A stretch of 17,796 bases of DNA from Deltaproteobacteria bacterium (GTDB taxonomy: Bacteria; Myxococcota; Polyangia; Haliangiales; Haliangiaceae): positions 1 through 17,796 of the forward strand of contig JAGSPR010000273.1 of assembly GCA_018262455.1 (NCBI GenBank), read 5' to 3'. A model generated the notes under the pieces. That model was not told the DNA's origin, made no database searches, and saw nothing but the letters and a program-made list of their open reading frames with translations. Shown piece by piece: positions 7,937 through 16,039 of the stretch. The translations under genes were made by a program, and so were the position numbers. Every line of letters begins with the position of its first letter. Within the stretch, counting starts at the first letter, position 1.

Positions 7937-8180
7937 GGTTTGGACGGGGCGACCTTGTGCAACCGGCCGGCCAGCCTCAAGCCGGCGATCCCTGGCGGCG
8001 GCTGGACCCGGTGGACCCAGATCTCGAGGGCTTGGTGGGTGCGCATGGACCCGCGCACCCTCCGGTGCAGCTCGACGCAGCTGGTGCGAGCCGCGAGTGC
8101 ACCTGGTGCAGTGCGGCCGGTCGTCGCTACGCCTGCGTTCCGGATCGGAGTACTGAGTGCGCCTCGCCCGGCGGGGAGTC

Positions 8181-10061
8181 CTAGCGGCCGACGATCTTGG
8201 CGATCGTATCGCGCGTGACCGGGTGGTAGAGCGACCTCGCCTGTTCGAAGGTCTGCCTGGCGAGCGCGCGCCACGGCTCGCCCCGCGCGACCATCGCTTC
8301 GTAGATCGGCGTCACCATCCGGCGGCGGCCGACGCGGAGCAGGAACCCCTCGACGGCGGGGGCCAGCTCGCGGGCGTCGGCCCGGACCACCAGCGGGAGC
8401 CAGTACATCGCGATCTCGGCGTTGGTCGCCGCGGCCAGGAGGCCGTCGCGATCGATCGCGAGCAGGCGTTCGCGCGTGAGGTCTGCCGGCAGGGCGCGCA
8501 GGAAGATCACCCAGTCGAGCGTCTGCCACCGGGTGGTCGACAAGGCCGCGCCGGTCGTCGCGTAGGTGGCGAGCGACTCGAGCTCGGTCGCGCGGGCCGA
8601 GACCGCGGGGGAAACGCCTCCGGGCAGTCCGCGATCGTGGATCCAGCTCGCGAGCGTGACGGCGGACATCGCGCCGGACGTCGCGCCGGCGTGAGGGGCC
8701 AGCAGGTCGGCGGTGGCCTCGGCCTCGAACGCGTCGGTATCGGTGGGCTGCAAGGCGCGACGCGCGAACCGCCGGCGCAGGAAGTCATCGAACGTCGTGC
8801 GGCCGACGGCCTGCTCGAGCGTGCGGAGCAGCAGCGCACCTTTCTCGTAGGCAGCGTCCGAGGGCACGTCGTCGGGATCGCGATCGGCGGCGATCTCGAG
8901 CGCGAGCCGGGTATCGGGCCCGGGATCGGTGCCGAACGCCTCGACGAGATCCTTGCGCCCGAGGTACCAGAGCTGGTCGGCGTGCGCCGCGCCCCGGAGC
9001 TCCTCCATGATCCGGCGCTCGACGTAGGTGGTGAAGCCCTCGTTGAGCCAGAAGTCGCTCCAGGTCGAGTTGGTGACGAGGTTGCCGGACCACGAGTGCG
9101 CGAGCTCGTGGGCGATCAGCGAGACGAGCGCGCGATCGCCGGTGATCACCGTCGGCGTCAGGAACGTGAGCCGCGGGTTCTCCATGCCGCCGTACGGGAA
9201 GCTCGGAGGCAGCACGAGCATGTCGTAGCGGCCCCAGCGATACGGGCCGTAGAGCCGCTCGGCCGTGGCCATCATCGTCTCGACCTCGGTGAACTCGCGC
9301 GCCGCGCCGTCGACCACCGACGGCTCCGCGTACACGCCGCTGCGCGGACCGATCGCGCGAAACGCGAAGTCACCGACGGCGAGTGCCATCAGGTACGACG
9401 GGATCGGCTGATCCATCTTGAACCGCCAGATCCCATCGACCGGCGGGCGCTGCGGGTTCTCGGCGCTCATCACCGCCCACAGGCCGTCCGGCACGTGGAC
9501 CGTCGCCTCGTAGGTGAACCGGACGCCGGGCGTGTCCTGCAGCGGGATCCACGTGCGCGCGTGGATCGCCTGCGACTGCGTGAACAGCATGGGCTTGCGC
9601 TTGCCCGACGTTCCCGACGGCTCGACCCACAGCAGCGCGCCAGCCTCGGGGCCGGTGCGATACGCGATCTCGACGCAGGGTTCGGCGGCGAGCGCGATCG
9701 TGAGCGCCTGACCGAGGATCGGTTGTGGCGGCGCGAGGTCCCAGTGGAGCGGCCGCTTCGTCGTGCACTCGGTGACCGAGTCGATCGCGAGCCCACCAAC
9801 GTCGAGCACGAGATCGGCGCGCGGATCGTGGCGTGCGAGCGACAGCTGGGTCCTGCCGTGGAGGACGTGGTGCTCGAAGTCGACGGTGAGATCGAGCGCG
9901 ACGTGGCGGACCGCGATGCGCTCGGGCGCCGCGAACGAGTGCGGATCGTGCTTCAGCGATGGCGAAGCAGGTGCGAGCGAAGGAGCCGTGCCCGTCGGCG
10001 ACCGGCACGCGCAGGGAAGCAGCGCCGCAAGGGCAAGCGCTCGCCGGGACAGGACTCGCAT
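8181..10061 (-). CDS. Secreted M1 family aminopeptidase (leukotriene A4 hydrolase-like)
   Basis: A 626-residue zinc metallopeptidase of family M1, close in length to human LTA4H (611). Such enzymes remove N-terminal amino acids from peptides. The N-terminal beta domain covers about 45-235. The exopeptidase motif GGMENP is at 291-296, the zinc motif HELAH at 318-322, and the third zinc ligand Glu341 sits in FWLNEGFTTY, with the usual 19-residue step from His322. The catalytic Tyr405 is in DAAYEKG, matching LTA4H Tyr383. A helical C-terminal domain ends the protein. The N-terminus (MRVLSRRALALAALLPCACRS) is an export signal with cysteines but no canonical lipobox, so a periplasmic or surface location is inferred. 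It starts 24 bases after the TPR gene, with no clear ribosome site, and is probably its operon partner. All catalytic residues are present. Confidence 0.92.
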   Translation of the reverse strand: MRVLSRRALALAALLPCACRSPTGTAPSLAPASPSLKHDPHSFAAPERIAVRHVALDLTVDFEHHVLHGRTQLSLARHDPRADLVLDVGGLAIDSVTECTTKRPLHWDLAPPQPILGQALTIALAAEPCVEIAYRTGPEAGALLWVEPSGTSGKRKPMLFTQSQAIHARTWIPLQDTPGVRFTYEATVHVPDGLWAVMSAENPQRPPVDGIWRFKMDQPIPSYLMALAVGDFAFRAIGPRSGVYAEPSVVDGAAREFTEVETMMATAERLYGPYRWGRYDMLVLPPSFPYGGMENPRLTFLTPTVITGDRALVSLIAHELAHSWSGNLVTNSTWSDFWLNEGFTTYVERRIMEELRGAAHADQLWYLGRKDLVEAFGTDPGPDTRLALEIAADRDPDDVPSDAAYEKGALLLRTLEQAVGRTTFDDFLRRRFARRALQPTDTDAFEAEATADLLAPHAGATSGAMSAVTLASWIHDRGLPGGVSPAVSARATELESLATYATTGAALSTTRWQTLDWVIFLRALPADLTRERLLAIDRDGLLAAATNAEIAMYWLPLVVRADARELAPAVEGFLLRVGRRRMVTPIYEAMVARGEPWRALARQTFEQARSLYHPVTRDTIAKIVGR

Positions 10062-10085
10062 CTGGACGAGGTATAGCGCGATCGG

Positions 10086-12590
10086 TCACGGAGCCAGCGC
10101 CGCGACCGCCTGATCGCACGCGACGGCGAGCTGGTTGGCCTCGGGCGTCCGCGCCCGGCGGAACGCTTCGGCGGCCTTGCGATAGGCGAGCTTCGAGGTG
10201 GCCGGATCGGTGCCACGCATCGCGCTGTCCTCCCACAGCACGCCGAGGTTGAAGTGCGCCTCCGGGCGAGCGGGATCGAGCGCGATCGCCTCGGCGTAGC
10301 GAGCCTCGGCATCCGCGTGCCGCGCCATCCTGCGGGCGGCGATCCCGCGCGCGACGAGCACGTCGTAGCTCCGTGTGGTCACCCGCGCGAGCTCCGCGCT
10401 CGCCTCGTCGGGGCGCCGGAGCATGAGGTAGGGGAGGCCAAGGTCCTGGTGTGCCTCCTCGAGGTCTGGCACCGCGGCGGCCGCACGCTGGAACGCGTCG
10501 AGCGCCACGCCGGGATCGATCACCCCGCGCGCGAGGTCGACGTAAGGCGAGCCATCATCGAGCAGCCGAGCCCGGCGCAAGAAGTACGGTGCAAGGCCGT
10601 GGTGCTTCGGATCCGCAGACGCGTATCCGAGCAGCGCGAGCACCACGAGCGGCGCCGGATGGTCCGTCACGGCGGCCGCATTCGAGGCCTGAGATCGCAC
10701 GTCGTCCTCGAGTGCTCGGCGGTTCGGATCCCGCGCGGTCATCGCAGCCAGCTCGCGCAGCCCCGCGGACGCGAGGTTCACCCGGGCCGCGAACAGCTTG
10801 CCGTCGGCGGCGAGCGCGGCCCGCCACAGCTGCTTGGCGGCCTGCCAGCTCCCCGCGCGCCATGCAAGCTCACCGAGGTTGGAGGTCGCCGCCGGATGCG
10901 CGGGTTGCAGCTCCAGCACGCGCTCGTACGCGCGCTTGGCCTCGGCCACCATCCCGCAGCGCGCGAACACGAGGCCGAGCAGGTAGCGCGCGTCCACCTG
11001 CGCCTGCCGGTTGTCGAGCGCGGTGAGCTGCGCGACGAGCGTTCCGCAGATCGGCTTCGCGATCGGTGCGCCGCGTGGGTCGAGCTTGCCGAGCGCCTCG
11101 GCAAGCGGCCTCGGCCACGCCTTCCCAGCGGGCACGGCGGGCTCGGTGAGGATCGGCAGCGCGGGCGCCGGCGCGGCCTGGAGCTCGCGGGTGCGCGCGA
11201 ACGGGCTCGGGGCCAGCCGGACGCGCTCGCGTTCGCACAACCTCGAAGCCGCGTCGACGATGCCTCGCTCGCTCGACCGAATGAGGCAGAGGTCATAGGC
11301 ATCGATCGCGCGCTTCATCAGCGGCTTGGCGACCGCGGTCATCTGGGCGCAGAACGCCGCGATCTTGTCCGAGGCGAACTCGCCGGTGCGGAGGGCCTTC
11401 GGGATCTCGGCGCCGGACAGATCCTCGCTCATGGCCTGCGAGATCATGCCCAGCCGCCCGAGCGCGGCCACCATGGGCGGGCCGAGCTTCGTCGCGACCA
11501 CCGCCGAGTACTTCGTCGTGGCGAGCGCGCCGAGCTGTTGCTTGCGCGTCAGATACGCGTTGAACCGCTCGAGGCTCGCCTGCCTCACCTGCTTGCGATC
11601 CGGGGTGAAGTCGAGGCCGGTCGGGAACCGCACGGCGAGGTAGGTCTCGAGCTCCTGATCGGCCTGGTGGAGCAGCGCCGTCGCGAGCGCGCGCTGCGTG
11701 GTCGCGTTTGCGGGGGTGGGCGTTGCGGTCACGACCGCGGTGAACGCGGCCGCCGCCTGCTTGACGAGCCCCGGAGCGCGCGGCACCACCGTGTACGACG
11801 CTGCGGCCGGCGACCCGCAGTGCGAAGCGGGGCGCGCCCGCGTGGCCGCGGGGCGGACGCGCTCGAGCCTCACGCACAGCCCGTCGATCAGCGGGACCGG
11901 ACACGACCGCTGCCAGAGCGCCGTGCCGAGCCTGGCGTACGCGTCGACGGTGTCCTCGGGGCTGCCCGTGGTCCCATGGAGGCGGAGGTAGTCGCGCAGG
12001 TGCTTGACGAGCGCGTCGCCGCCCTGGCGCTCGTAGATCGGCGACAGGCTCGACGTCGCGGCCGCGGCCTCGTGCGGCCTCGTGCGGCCGAACTGCACCT
12101 GCAGCTTGCGGACAAGGGCGATCTGCTTGGCCTCGTCCCCGAGCGCCGCGCGCAGCTCGATCGCCTCGGCGAGCGCGTCGAACGCATGGGGCGCGGCGCT
12201 CCACCGGCTCGCGTAGTCCTCGAGCCGATCGGCGGCCTTGTCGAGCAAGCCAACCCGCGCGTAGATCCGGGCGACTTGCCAGGTCGCGGTCGCCGCGTGG
12301 GGCGACTGCGGCCATCGGGTGCGCAGCTGGTCGTAGAGCTGGACCGCGACGTTGACGTTCTTGGTGTCCTCGAAGCAGGCGGCGCCGCCCGCGATCAGCT
12401 CGTCGCCATCGGCGGCGTCCGGATCTGCGTTGTAGAGATCGAGGTACGCCTGGCCGCACGCCAGCAGCTTCGCGGGGTCGTGGCTTGCCTTGCCCTCGCT
12501 CGCGAGCCGCTCGGCGTCCCCGCGGGTGACGTCGGCCGCCGCGGGGCCGGCCGCGAGCATCGTGAGGACCAGGATGAGGAGGCGTCGCAT
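10086..12590 (-). CDS. Periplasmic TPR-repeat protein
   Basis: An 834-residue exported protein with signal peptide MRRLLILVLTMLAAGPAAA. N-terminal helical repeats at about 20-190 look TPR-like (AVQLYDQLRTRWPQSPHAAT, then WQVARIYARVGLLDKAADRL). A middle region rich in Ala and Cys carries no repeat I recognise. C-terminal TPRs follow from about residue 545 (RYLLGLVFARCGMVAEAKRA, and near the end ADAEARYAEAIALDPARPEA then HFNLGVLWE). TPRs are protein-interaction scaffolds. Large periplasmic TPR proteins occur in the Glt/Agl gliding complex of Myxococcus, but nothing here shows that role. It is followed after 24 bases by the M1 aminopeptidase gene, and its start faces BolA across a 107-base gap. 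The specific function is unknown. Confidence 0.85.
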   Translation of the reverse strand: MRRLLILVLTMLAAGPAAADVTRGDAERLASEGKASHDPAKLLACGQAYLDLYNADPDAADGDELIAGGAACFEDTKNVNVAVQLYDQLRTRWPQSPHAATATWQVARIYARVGLLDKAADRLEDYASRWSAAPHAFDALAEAIELRAALGDEAKQIALVRKLQVQFGRTRPHEAAAATSSLSPIYERQGGDALVKHLRDYLRLHGTTGSPEDTVDAYARLGTALWQRSCPVPLIDGLCVRLERVRPAATRARPASHCGSPAAASYTVVPRAPGLVKQAAAAFTAVVTATPTPANATTQRALATALLHQADQELETYLAVRFPTGLDFTPDRKQVRQASLERFNAYLTRKQQLGALATTKYSAVVATKLGPPMVAALGRLGMISQAMSEDLSGAEIPKALRTGEFASDKIAAFCAQMTAVAKPLMKRAIDAYDLCLIRSSERGIVDAASRLCERERVRLAPSPFARTRELQAAPAPALPILTEPAVPAGKAWPRPLAEALGKLDPRGAPIAKPICGTLVAQLTALDNRQAQVDARYLLGLVFARCGMVAEAKRAYERVLELQPAHPAATSNLGELAWRAGSWQAAKQLWRAALAADGKLFAARVNLASAGLRELAAMTARDPNRRALEDDVRSQASNAAAVTDHPAPLVVLALLGYASADPKHHGLAPYFLRRARLLDDGSPYVDLARGVIDPGVALDAFQRAAAAVPDLEEAHQDLGLPYLMLRRPDEASAELARVTTRSYDVLVARGIAARRMARHADAEARYAEAIALDPARPEAHFNLGVLWEDSAMRGTDPATSKLAYRKAAEAFRRARTPEANQLAVACDQAVAALAP

Positions 12591-12639
12591 CGCCAGAAGA
12601 CACCGCCCAGCCGATCCGGTTTCGTCGGGCCGTGCGGTT

Positions 12640-12668
12640 TTGACCGCCGGTTCGCCGGACGCTTGTAT
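12640..12668 (+). promoter_or_regulatory. Sigma70-like promoter for the BolA gene
   Basis: A -35 hexamer TTGACC at 12640-12645 (five of six consensus bases) and a -10 hexamer TTGTAT at 12663-12668 (three of six) are separated by 17 bases. The predicted transcript starts near 12675, giving a leader of about 23 bases. The -35 box sits in a small inverted repeat (GCGGT, TTTG, ACCGC), and CCGG-TTCG-CCGG lies in the spacer; either could be an operator. Confidence 0.4.
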
Positions 12669-12697
12669 CGATCGTCGTTCCGTGAGAACGAGACCGG

Positions 12698-12955
12698 ATG
12701 AGTGATCATCCCACTGACTTCGTCGGCTCGATCGAGGACGCGATCACCTCATCGGTCCAGGCGAAGATCCCCGATGCCGTGGTCCAGGTCTCCGGCGGCG
12801 GCGGTCACTACCGGATCGATGTCGTCTCGACGGTGTTCGCCGGCAAGAGCATGCTCGACAACCAGCGCCTGGTGCTCGGGTCGATCAAGCACCTGATCAA
12901 CGGCAACAGCCCGCCGGTCCACGCGGTCGATTCGCTGACCACGCGCACGCCGTGA
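12698..12955 (+). CDS. BolA/IbaG family protein
   Basis: An 85-residue cytosolic protein with the BolA fold signature: an N-terminal helix (SIEDAITSSVQAKIPD), then VQVSGGGGHYRIDVVSTVFA, then GKSMLDNQRLVLGSIKHLI, and a final strand PPVHAVDSLTTRTP with the invariant His75. BolA proteins pair with monothiol glutaredoxins in iron-sulfur cluster handling or iron sensing. The length and absence of a C-terminal tail fit the short IbaG/YrbA-like branch. No glutaredoxin gene is visible nearby. The ATG at 12698 has only a weak GAGA upstream, and an overlapping reading frame from 12702 is a shadow. The gene is transcribed divergently from the TPR gene. Confidence 0.85.
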   Translation: MSDHPTDFVGSIEDAITSSVQAKIPDAVVQVSGGGGHYRIDVVSTVFAGKSMLDNQRLVLGSIKHLINGNSPPVHAVDSLTTRTP

Positions 12956-13094
12956 CGCGGAGCGAAGCCGAGGAGTCGCCGTGCCACGACGCGCGGTGAG
13001 CCCGCGACGATCCCGATCAAAGGATCATCGCGAGGCTCGATTCGAGTCGGCTCTGCCGGGTCAGGGACAAGGCCGTGGCAAGGAAATCGAGTAC

Positions 13095-13123
13095 CTGACG
13101 AGAACCCAAGAGGTCCTCGTCAG
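13095..13123. terminator. Inverted repeat between convergent bolA-like and Hc1 genes (possible terminator)
   Basis: CTGACGAG at 13095-13102 and CTCGTCAG at 13116-13123 form a perfect 8-base stem around a 13-base loop. It lies in the 203-base gap where the BolA gene (ending 12955) and the Hc1 gene (ending 13159) converge. There is no T-tract. A second short palindrome, CTCGA-T-TCGAG, is at 13036-13046. The rest of the gap shows nothing I recognise. Confidence 0.35.
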
Positions 13124-13158
13124 ACGAATCACGGCGTGGACCGGACTCGAGGAACGGA

Positions 13159-13386
13159 CTAGGACTCTTTGGCGCCCTCGTTCTTGAGCGTCGTCACTTC
13201 GTTGCGCACGGCCTGCGCGAAGGTCTTGAGCTCCTGCATCGCGTTGCGAACACGGGTGCCGGCGGCCTTGTTGCCGTCCTTGAAGAACTTCTCGAAATCC
13301 GCCGCCATCCCGGCGACGAGAGCCTGAAGCTCGGCATAGCGAGCGACAGGAGCCGTCGCAACATCGGAATCGTTCTGGTCGGTCAT
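13159..13386 (-). CDS. Histone H1-like (Hc1 family) DNA-associated protein, short form
   Basis: A 75-residue protein whose residues 17-70 match the conserved core of bacterial and chlamydial Hc1 histone H1-like proteins: YAELQALVAGMAADFEKFFK, then GNKAAGTRVRNAMQELKTFA and QAVRNEVTTLKN. Hc1 proteins bind and compact DNA. This one has an acidic start (MTDQNDSD) and lacks the long Lys/Ala-rich tail of chlamydial Hc1, like the short forms known in Bacteroidota. The start at MTDQ is chosen because GGAG lies nine bases upstream; an in-frame ATG at 13440 has no good ribosome site and adds unconserved sequence. It stands alone, divergent from the OPT transporter and convergent with bolA. Confidence 0.85.
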   Translation of the reverse strand: MTDQNDSDVATAPVARYAELQALVAGMAADFEKFFKDGNKAAGTRVRNAMQELKTFAQAVRNEVTTLKNEGAKES

Positions 13387-13395
13387 TTGTGTGGT

Positions 13396-13399
13396 CTCC
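13396..13399 (-). promoter_or_regulatory. Ribosome binding site that decides the Hc1 start
   Basis: GGAG on the minus strand lies nine bases before the ATG at 13386. The alternative in-frame ATGs at 13440, 13434, 13416 and 13401 lack a comparable site, so 13386 is preferred. Confidence 0.5.
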
Positions 13400-13576
13400 A
13401 TCAGGGGCGACAACATGCCCCACAGCTCTGACATCCGCACGCGCTGAGATACTTAACATCGAGACCCGCTTGGTTTCGACATGTTGGGCGCTCGAACTTG
13501 ATAGGGTCGTGCACTCTCGGCCGATCACAGAACGTTAATCACCACATTGGTCCGGCCAATGTTGGGGGCCCCGCGC

Positions 13577-15544
13577 ATGATTCCACCCGATCCTCCCGAT
13601 CCCCACGACCTCTCCAGCGATCGGGAGGCCGTGTGGCTGCGCGATGTGTTCCGGCCCGACGAGCCCAACCTGACCGTGCGTGCCGTGTTCGTCGGCATGG
13701 CCGTCGGCGCGGTCATGTGCCTGTCGAACCTCTACGTGTTCTTCAAGACCGGCTGGAGCCTGGGCGTCACGCTCACCGCCTGCATCCTCGCGTTCGCGGC
13801 GTTCCAGGCGCTGCATGCGGCGCGGATCACGAAGCGGCCGCTCGGCGTGCTCGAGAACAACGCGCTGACCACCGTGGCTTCGGGCGCCGGCTACATGACG
13901 GCCGGCGGCAACATGGCCGCGTTCGGCGCGCTGCTCATGGTGCTCACGCCACCGATGCTGATGGCGGACCGGTCGATGTGGACCGATCTCGCCGCGGCGT
14001 TTCCGGACTCGGTGCGGCCGTTGCCGATCGACAAGCTCAACGACCTCATCTGGCGCGCCCTCGAGTCGGGCTTCCTGCTGTCCCGCGAGCCCAAGCCCGC
14101 CCCCGCGACCCTCCCGATGATCCTGTGGTTCGCGGTGATCGCCGCCATGGGCGTGTTCGTCGCCATCCCGATCAAGCGCCAGCTCATCAACCGGGAGGCG
14201 CTCGCGTTCCCGACCGGCACCGCGACCGCCGAGACGATCCGTTCGATCCACCATGCCGGCGGCGGCGGCACGACCAAGATCAGAGCGCTCGCGTTCGCCG
14301 CGTTGCTCGCGGCCGCCGTGAAGTGGCTCGTCAGCGCCTGGAAGATCATCCCCGACGAATTCTCGGTGCTGCCGATCCAGATGGGAGGTCACGCGCTGAA
14401 GAGCTGGACGCTGTCGTTCAAGACCGAGCTCGTGCTGGTGGCCGCGGGTGCGCTGATGAGCTTTCGCACCGGGTGGTCGCTGCTGATCGGAGGGCTGGCC
14501 ACCTATGGCCTGCTCGCGCCATGGCTGGTCCACGAGGGCTACGTGACCACCGTGAGCTACAAGGCGATCGTCCAGTGGACGCTGTGGCCAGGTGCCTCGA
14601 TCCTGGTCAGCGCGGGCCTCGTGTCGTTCGCGCTCGACTACAAGTCGCTCGCACGCTCGTTCTCGGGGCTGACGAAGATGTTCGGCGGGTCGCGCCGCGG
14701 CGGCGAGCAAGGCATCGATGCAGTCGAGGCGCCGGAGTGGTGGTTCCCGGTCGGGTTCTTGTTGCTCGCCCCGATCGCGATCGTCCTGCTGGCCACGCTG
14801 TTCGGCATCCCGTTCTGGGCCGGCATCATCGCCGTGTTTCTCGCGATCCTCATGGGGTTCGTGGCGGCGCGAGTGACCGGCGAGACCGACATCACGCCCA
14901 CCAAGGCGCTCGGCCCGGTCACCCAGATCACGTTCGGCGCGCTCACGCCCGGGAACCTGACCGGCAACATCATGTCGGCCAACGTCACCGGCGGCATCGG
15001 CCTCCACGCGGCGGATCTGCTGACCACCCTCAAGACCGGCTGGCTCCTCGGTGCCCGCTCGAGGCACCAGGTCTATGCGCAGCTGTTCGGCGTGGTGGCT
15101 GGCGCGATCTTCATCGTGCCCGCGTTCACCATCCTCATCCCCGACCCGGCGATGCTCGGCAACCCGGAGTGGCCGGCGCCGTCGTGCGTGGTGTGGGAGG
15201 GCGTGTCCCGCGCGTTCTCGAACGGCATCGGCGCGCTCGACGACTCGATCAAGGTCGCGATGGTGATCGGGCTCGTGATCGGCACCACCCTCACGCTGCT
15301 CGAGAAGCTCGCGCCCAAGCGCATCACCACCTATGTTCCGTCCGCGAACGGCCTCGGCATCGCGATGGTCATCCCGGGCGGCAACTCGATCGCGATGTTC
15401 GTGGGCTCGCTCGTCGCCGAGATCCTCCGCCGCAAGCAGCGGGATGGCCTGGTCGTCCCGGTGGCCTCGGGACTCATCGCAGGCGAAAGCCTCATGGGCA
15501 TCGTGATCGCCCTGCTCGTCGGCGCCGGCATCCTCGCGAAGTGA
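13577..15544 (+). CDS. OPT family oligopeptide transporter
   Basis: A 655-residue polytopic membrane protein of the OPT (oligopeptide/metal-chelate, YSL-like) superfamily, which imports short peptides or metal-ligand complexes with protons. Visible signatures: NLYVFFKTGWSLGVTLTACI, LTTVASGAGYMTAGGNMAAF, FPTGTATAETIRSI, FGALTPGNLTGNIMSANVTG, PSANGLGIAMVIPGGNSIAM and LIAGESLMGIV. About 14-16 hydrophobic segments span the chain, with a soluble loop near GGSRRGGEQGIDAVEAPEWW. Starts are possible at TTG 13547, ATG 13559 and ATG 13577. I prefer 13577 because a G-rich run precedes it and the MIPPDPPDPHDLSSDREAVW lead-in looks like a cytoplasmic N-terminus. It is the first of two co-directional genes; the globin gene starts 45 bases after its stop. 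Confidence 0.9.
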   Translation: MIPPDPPDPHDLSSDREAVWLRDVFRPDEPNLTVRAVFVGMAVGAVMCLSNLYVFFKTGWSLGVTLTACILAFAAFQALHAARITKRPLGVLENNALTTVASGAGYMTAGGNMAAFGALLMVLTPPMLMADRSMWTDLAAAFPDSVRPLPIDKLNDLIWRALESGFLLSREPKPAPATLPMILWFAVIAAMGVFVAIPIKRQLINREALAFPTGTATAETIRSIHHAGGGGTTKIRALAFAALLAAAVKWLVSAWKIIPDEFSVLPIQMGGHALKSWTLSFKTELVLVAAGALMSFRTGWSLLIGGLATYGLLAPWLVHEGYVTTVSYKAIVQWTLWPGASILVSAGLVSFALDYKSLARSFSGLTKMFGGSRRGGEQGIDAVEAPEWWFPVGFLLLAPIAIVLLATLFGIPFWAGIIAVFLAILMGFVAARVTGETDITPTKALGPVTQITFGALTPGNLTGNIMSANVTGGIGLHAADLLTTLKTGWLLGARSRHQVYAQLFGVVAGAIFIVPAFTILIPDPAMLGNPEWPAPSCVVWEGVSRAFSNGIGALDDSIKVAMVIGLVIGTTLTLLEKLAPKRITTYVPSANGLGIAMVIPGGNSIAMFVGSLVAEILRRKQRDGLVVPVASGLIAGESLMGIVIALLVGAGILAK

Positions 15545-15589
15545 GGCGCACCCGTTGCGCGAGCCCTCCCGGCGCTGCACGATGGGAGC

Positions 15590-15982
15590 GTGTCCGAGAC
15601 CCCGTTCGCGCTCGTCGGTGGCGCCGAGCGCGTGCGCGCCCTGGTCGAGCGGTTCTACGACGCCATGACCTTGCACGCGCCCGCGCTCGCGGCGCTCCAT
15701 CCCTGTGACCCACCCGGCCAGGTCTCGCGCACCTCGCGCGATCGGTTCGCGCTGTTCTTGATCGGCTGGCTCGGCGGGCCGCAGGACTACATCGCGCAGC
15801 ACGGTCACCCCCGGCTGCGGATGCGCCATGGCCGCGTCGCGGTCGACCTCGCGATGCGCGATGCCTGGCTGCGGTGCATGACGATCGCGATGGATGCCGA
15901 GGCGATCACCGGCGACGTCCGCAGCTACCTCGACTCCCGGTTCGCCGAGGTCGCGGACTTCCTGCGCAACACCGACGGCTGA
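15590..15982 (+). CDS. Group II truncated haemoglobin (trHbO type)
   Basis: A 130-residue cytosolic globin with the group II truncated fold. Tyr23 at B10 is in ERFYDAM, and His37 lies at the CD1 position (ALHPCDPPG). FALFLIGWLGGPQDYIAQHG leads to HPRLRMRH, whose last His (His80) is the proximal haem ligand at F8. Trp93 at G8 is in RDAWLRCM, 13 residues after F8 as in Mycobacterium trHbO. Family roles are oxygen binding, NO or peroxide chemistry. The segment after F8 (GRVAVDLAM) differs from the usual PF-I motif. The start is GTG at 15590, supported by the family-like MSETP; the nearest GGGAG is only one base away, so initiation may be weak. It probably shares a transcript with the OPT gene 45 bases upstream. 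Confidence 0.9.
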   Translation: MSETPFALVGGAERVRALVERFYDAMTLHAPALAALHPCDPPGQVSRTSRDRFALFLIGWLGGPQDYIAQHGHPRLRMRHGRVAVDLAMRDAWLRCMTIAMDAEAITGDVRSYLDSRFAEVADFLRNTDG

Positions 15983-16039
15983 CCGGAACGCAGCGCACCG
16001 CCCGACCGCCCCATCCCGCTTTGATGGCCTGTCGTCGCA

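Noticed and set aside
7925..8180. The 256-base gap before the membrane-protein gene as a possible extra gene.
   Set aside because: Only shadow frames cross it; no domain and no convincing promoter was found. It probably holds the promoter of the two-gene unit.
8157..10076. A 639-codon plus-strand frame opposite the M1 aminopeptidase.
   Set aside because: No domain visible. The minus strand has HELAH and GGMENP motifs, so this is a shadow.
10254..12701. An 815-codon plus-strand frame opposite the TPR gene.
   Set aside because: Arg-rich, repeat-free shadow of the TPR gene, which has a signal peptide and TPR motifs.
13476..13504. TCGACA and a downstream TGATAG/GATAGG as an OPT promoter.
   Set aside because: The -10 match is poor at any spacing of 17 or 18, so it is not listed, although the region is AT-richer and must contain promoters for Hc1 and OPT.
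13498..15829. Long frames on both strands overlapping the OPT transporter (736 codons plus, 764 codons minus).
   Set aside because: Both are rich in Arg, His and Asp with no membrane segments. The OPT frame has clear family motifs.
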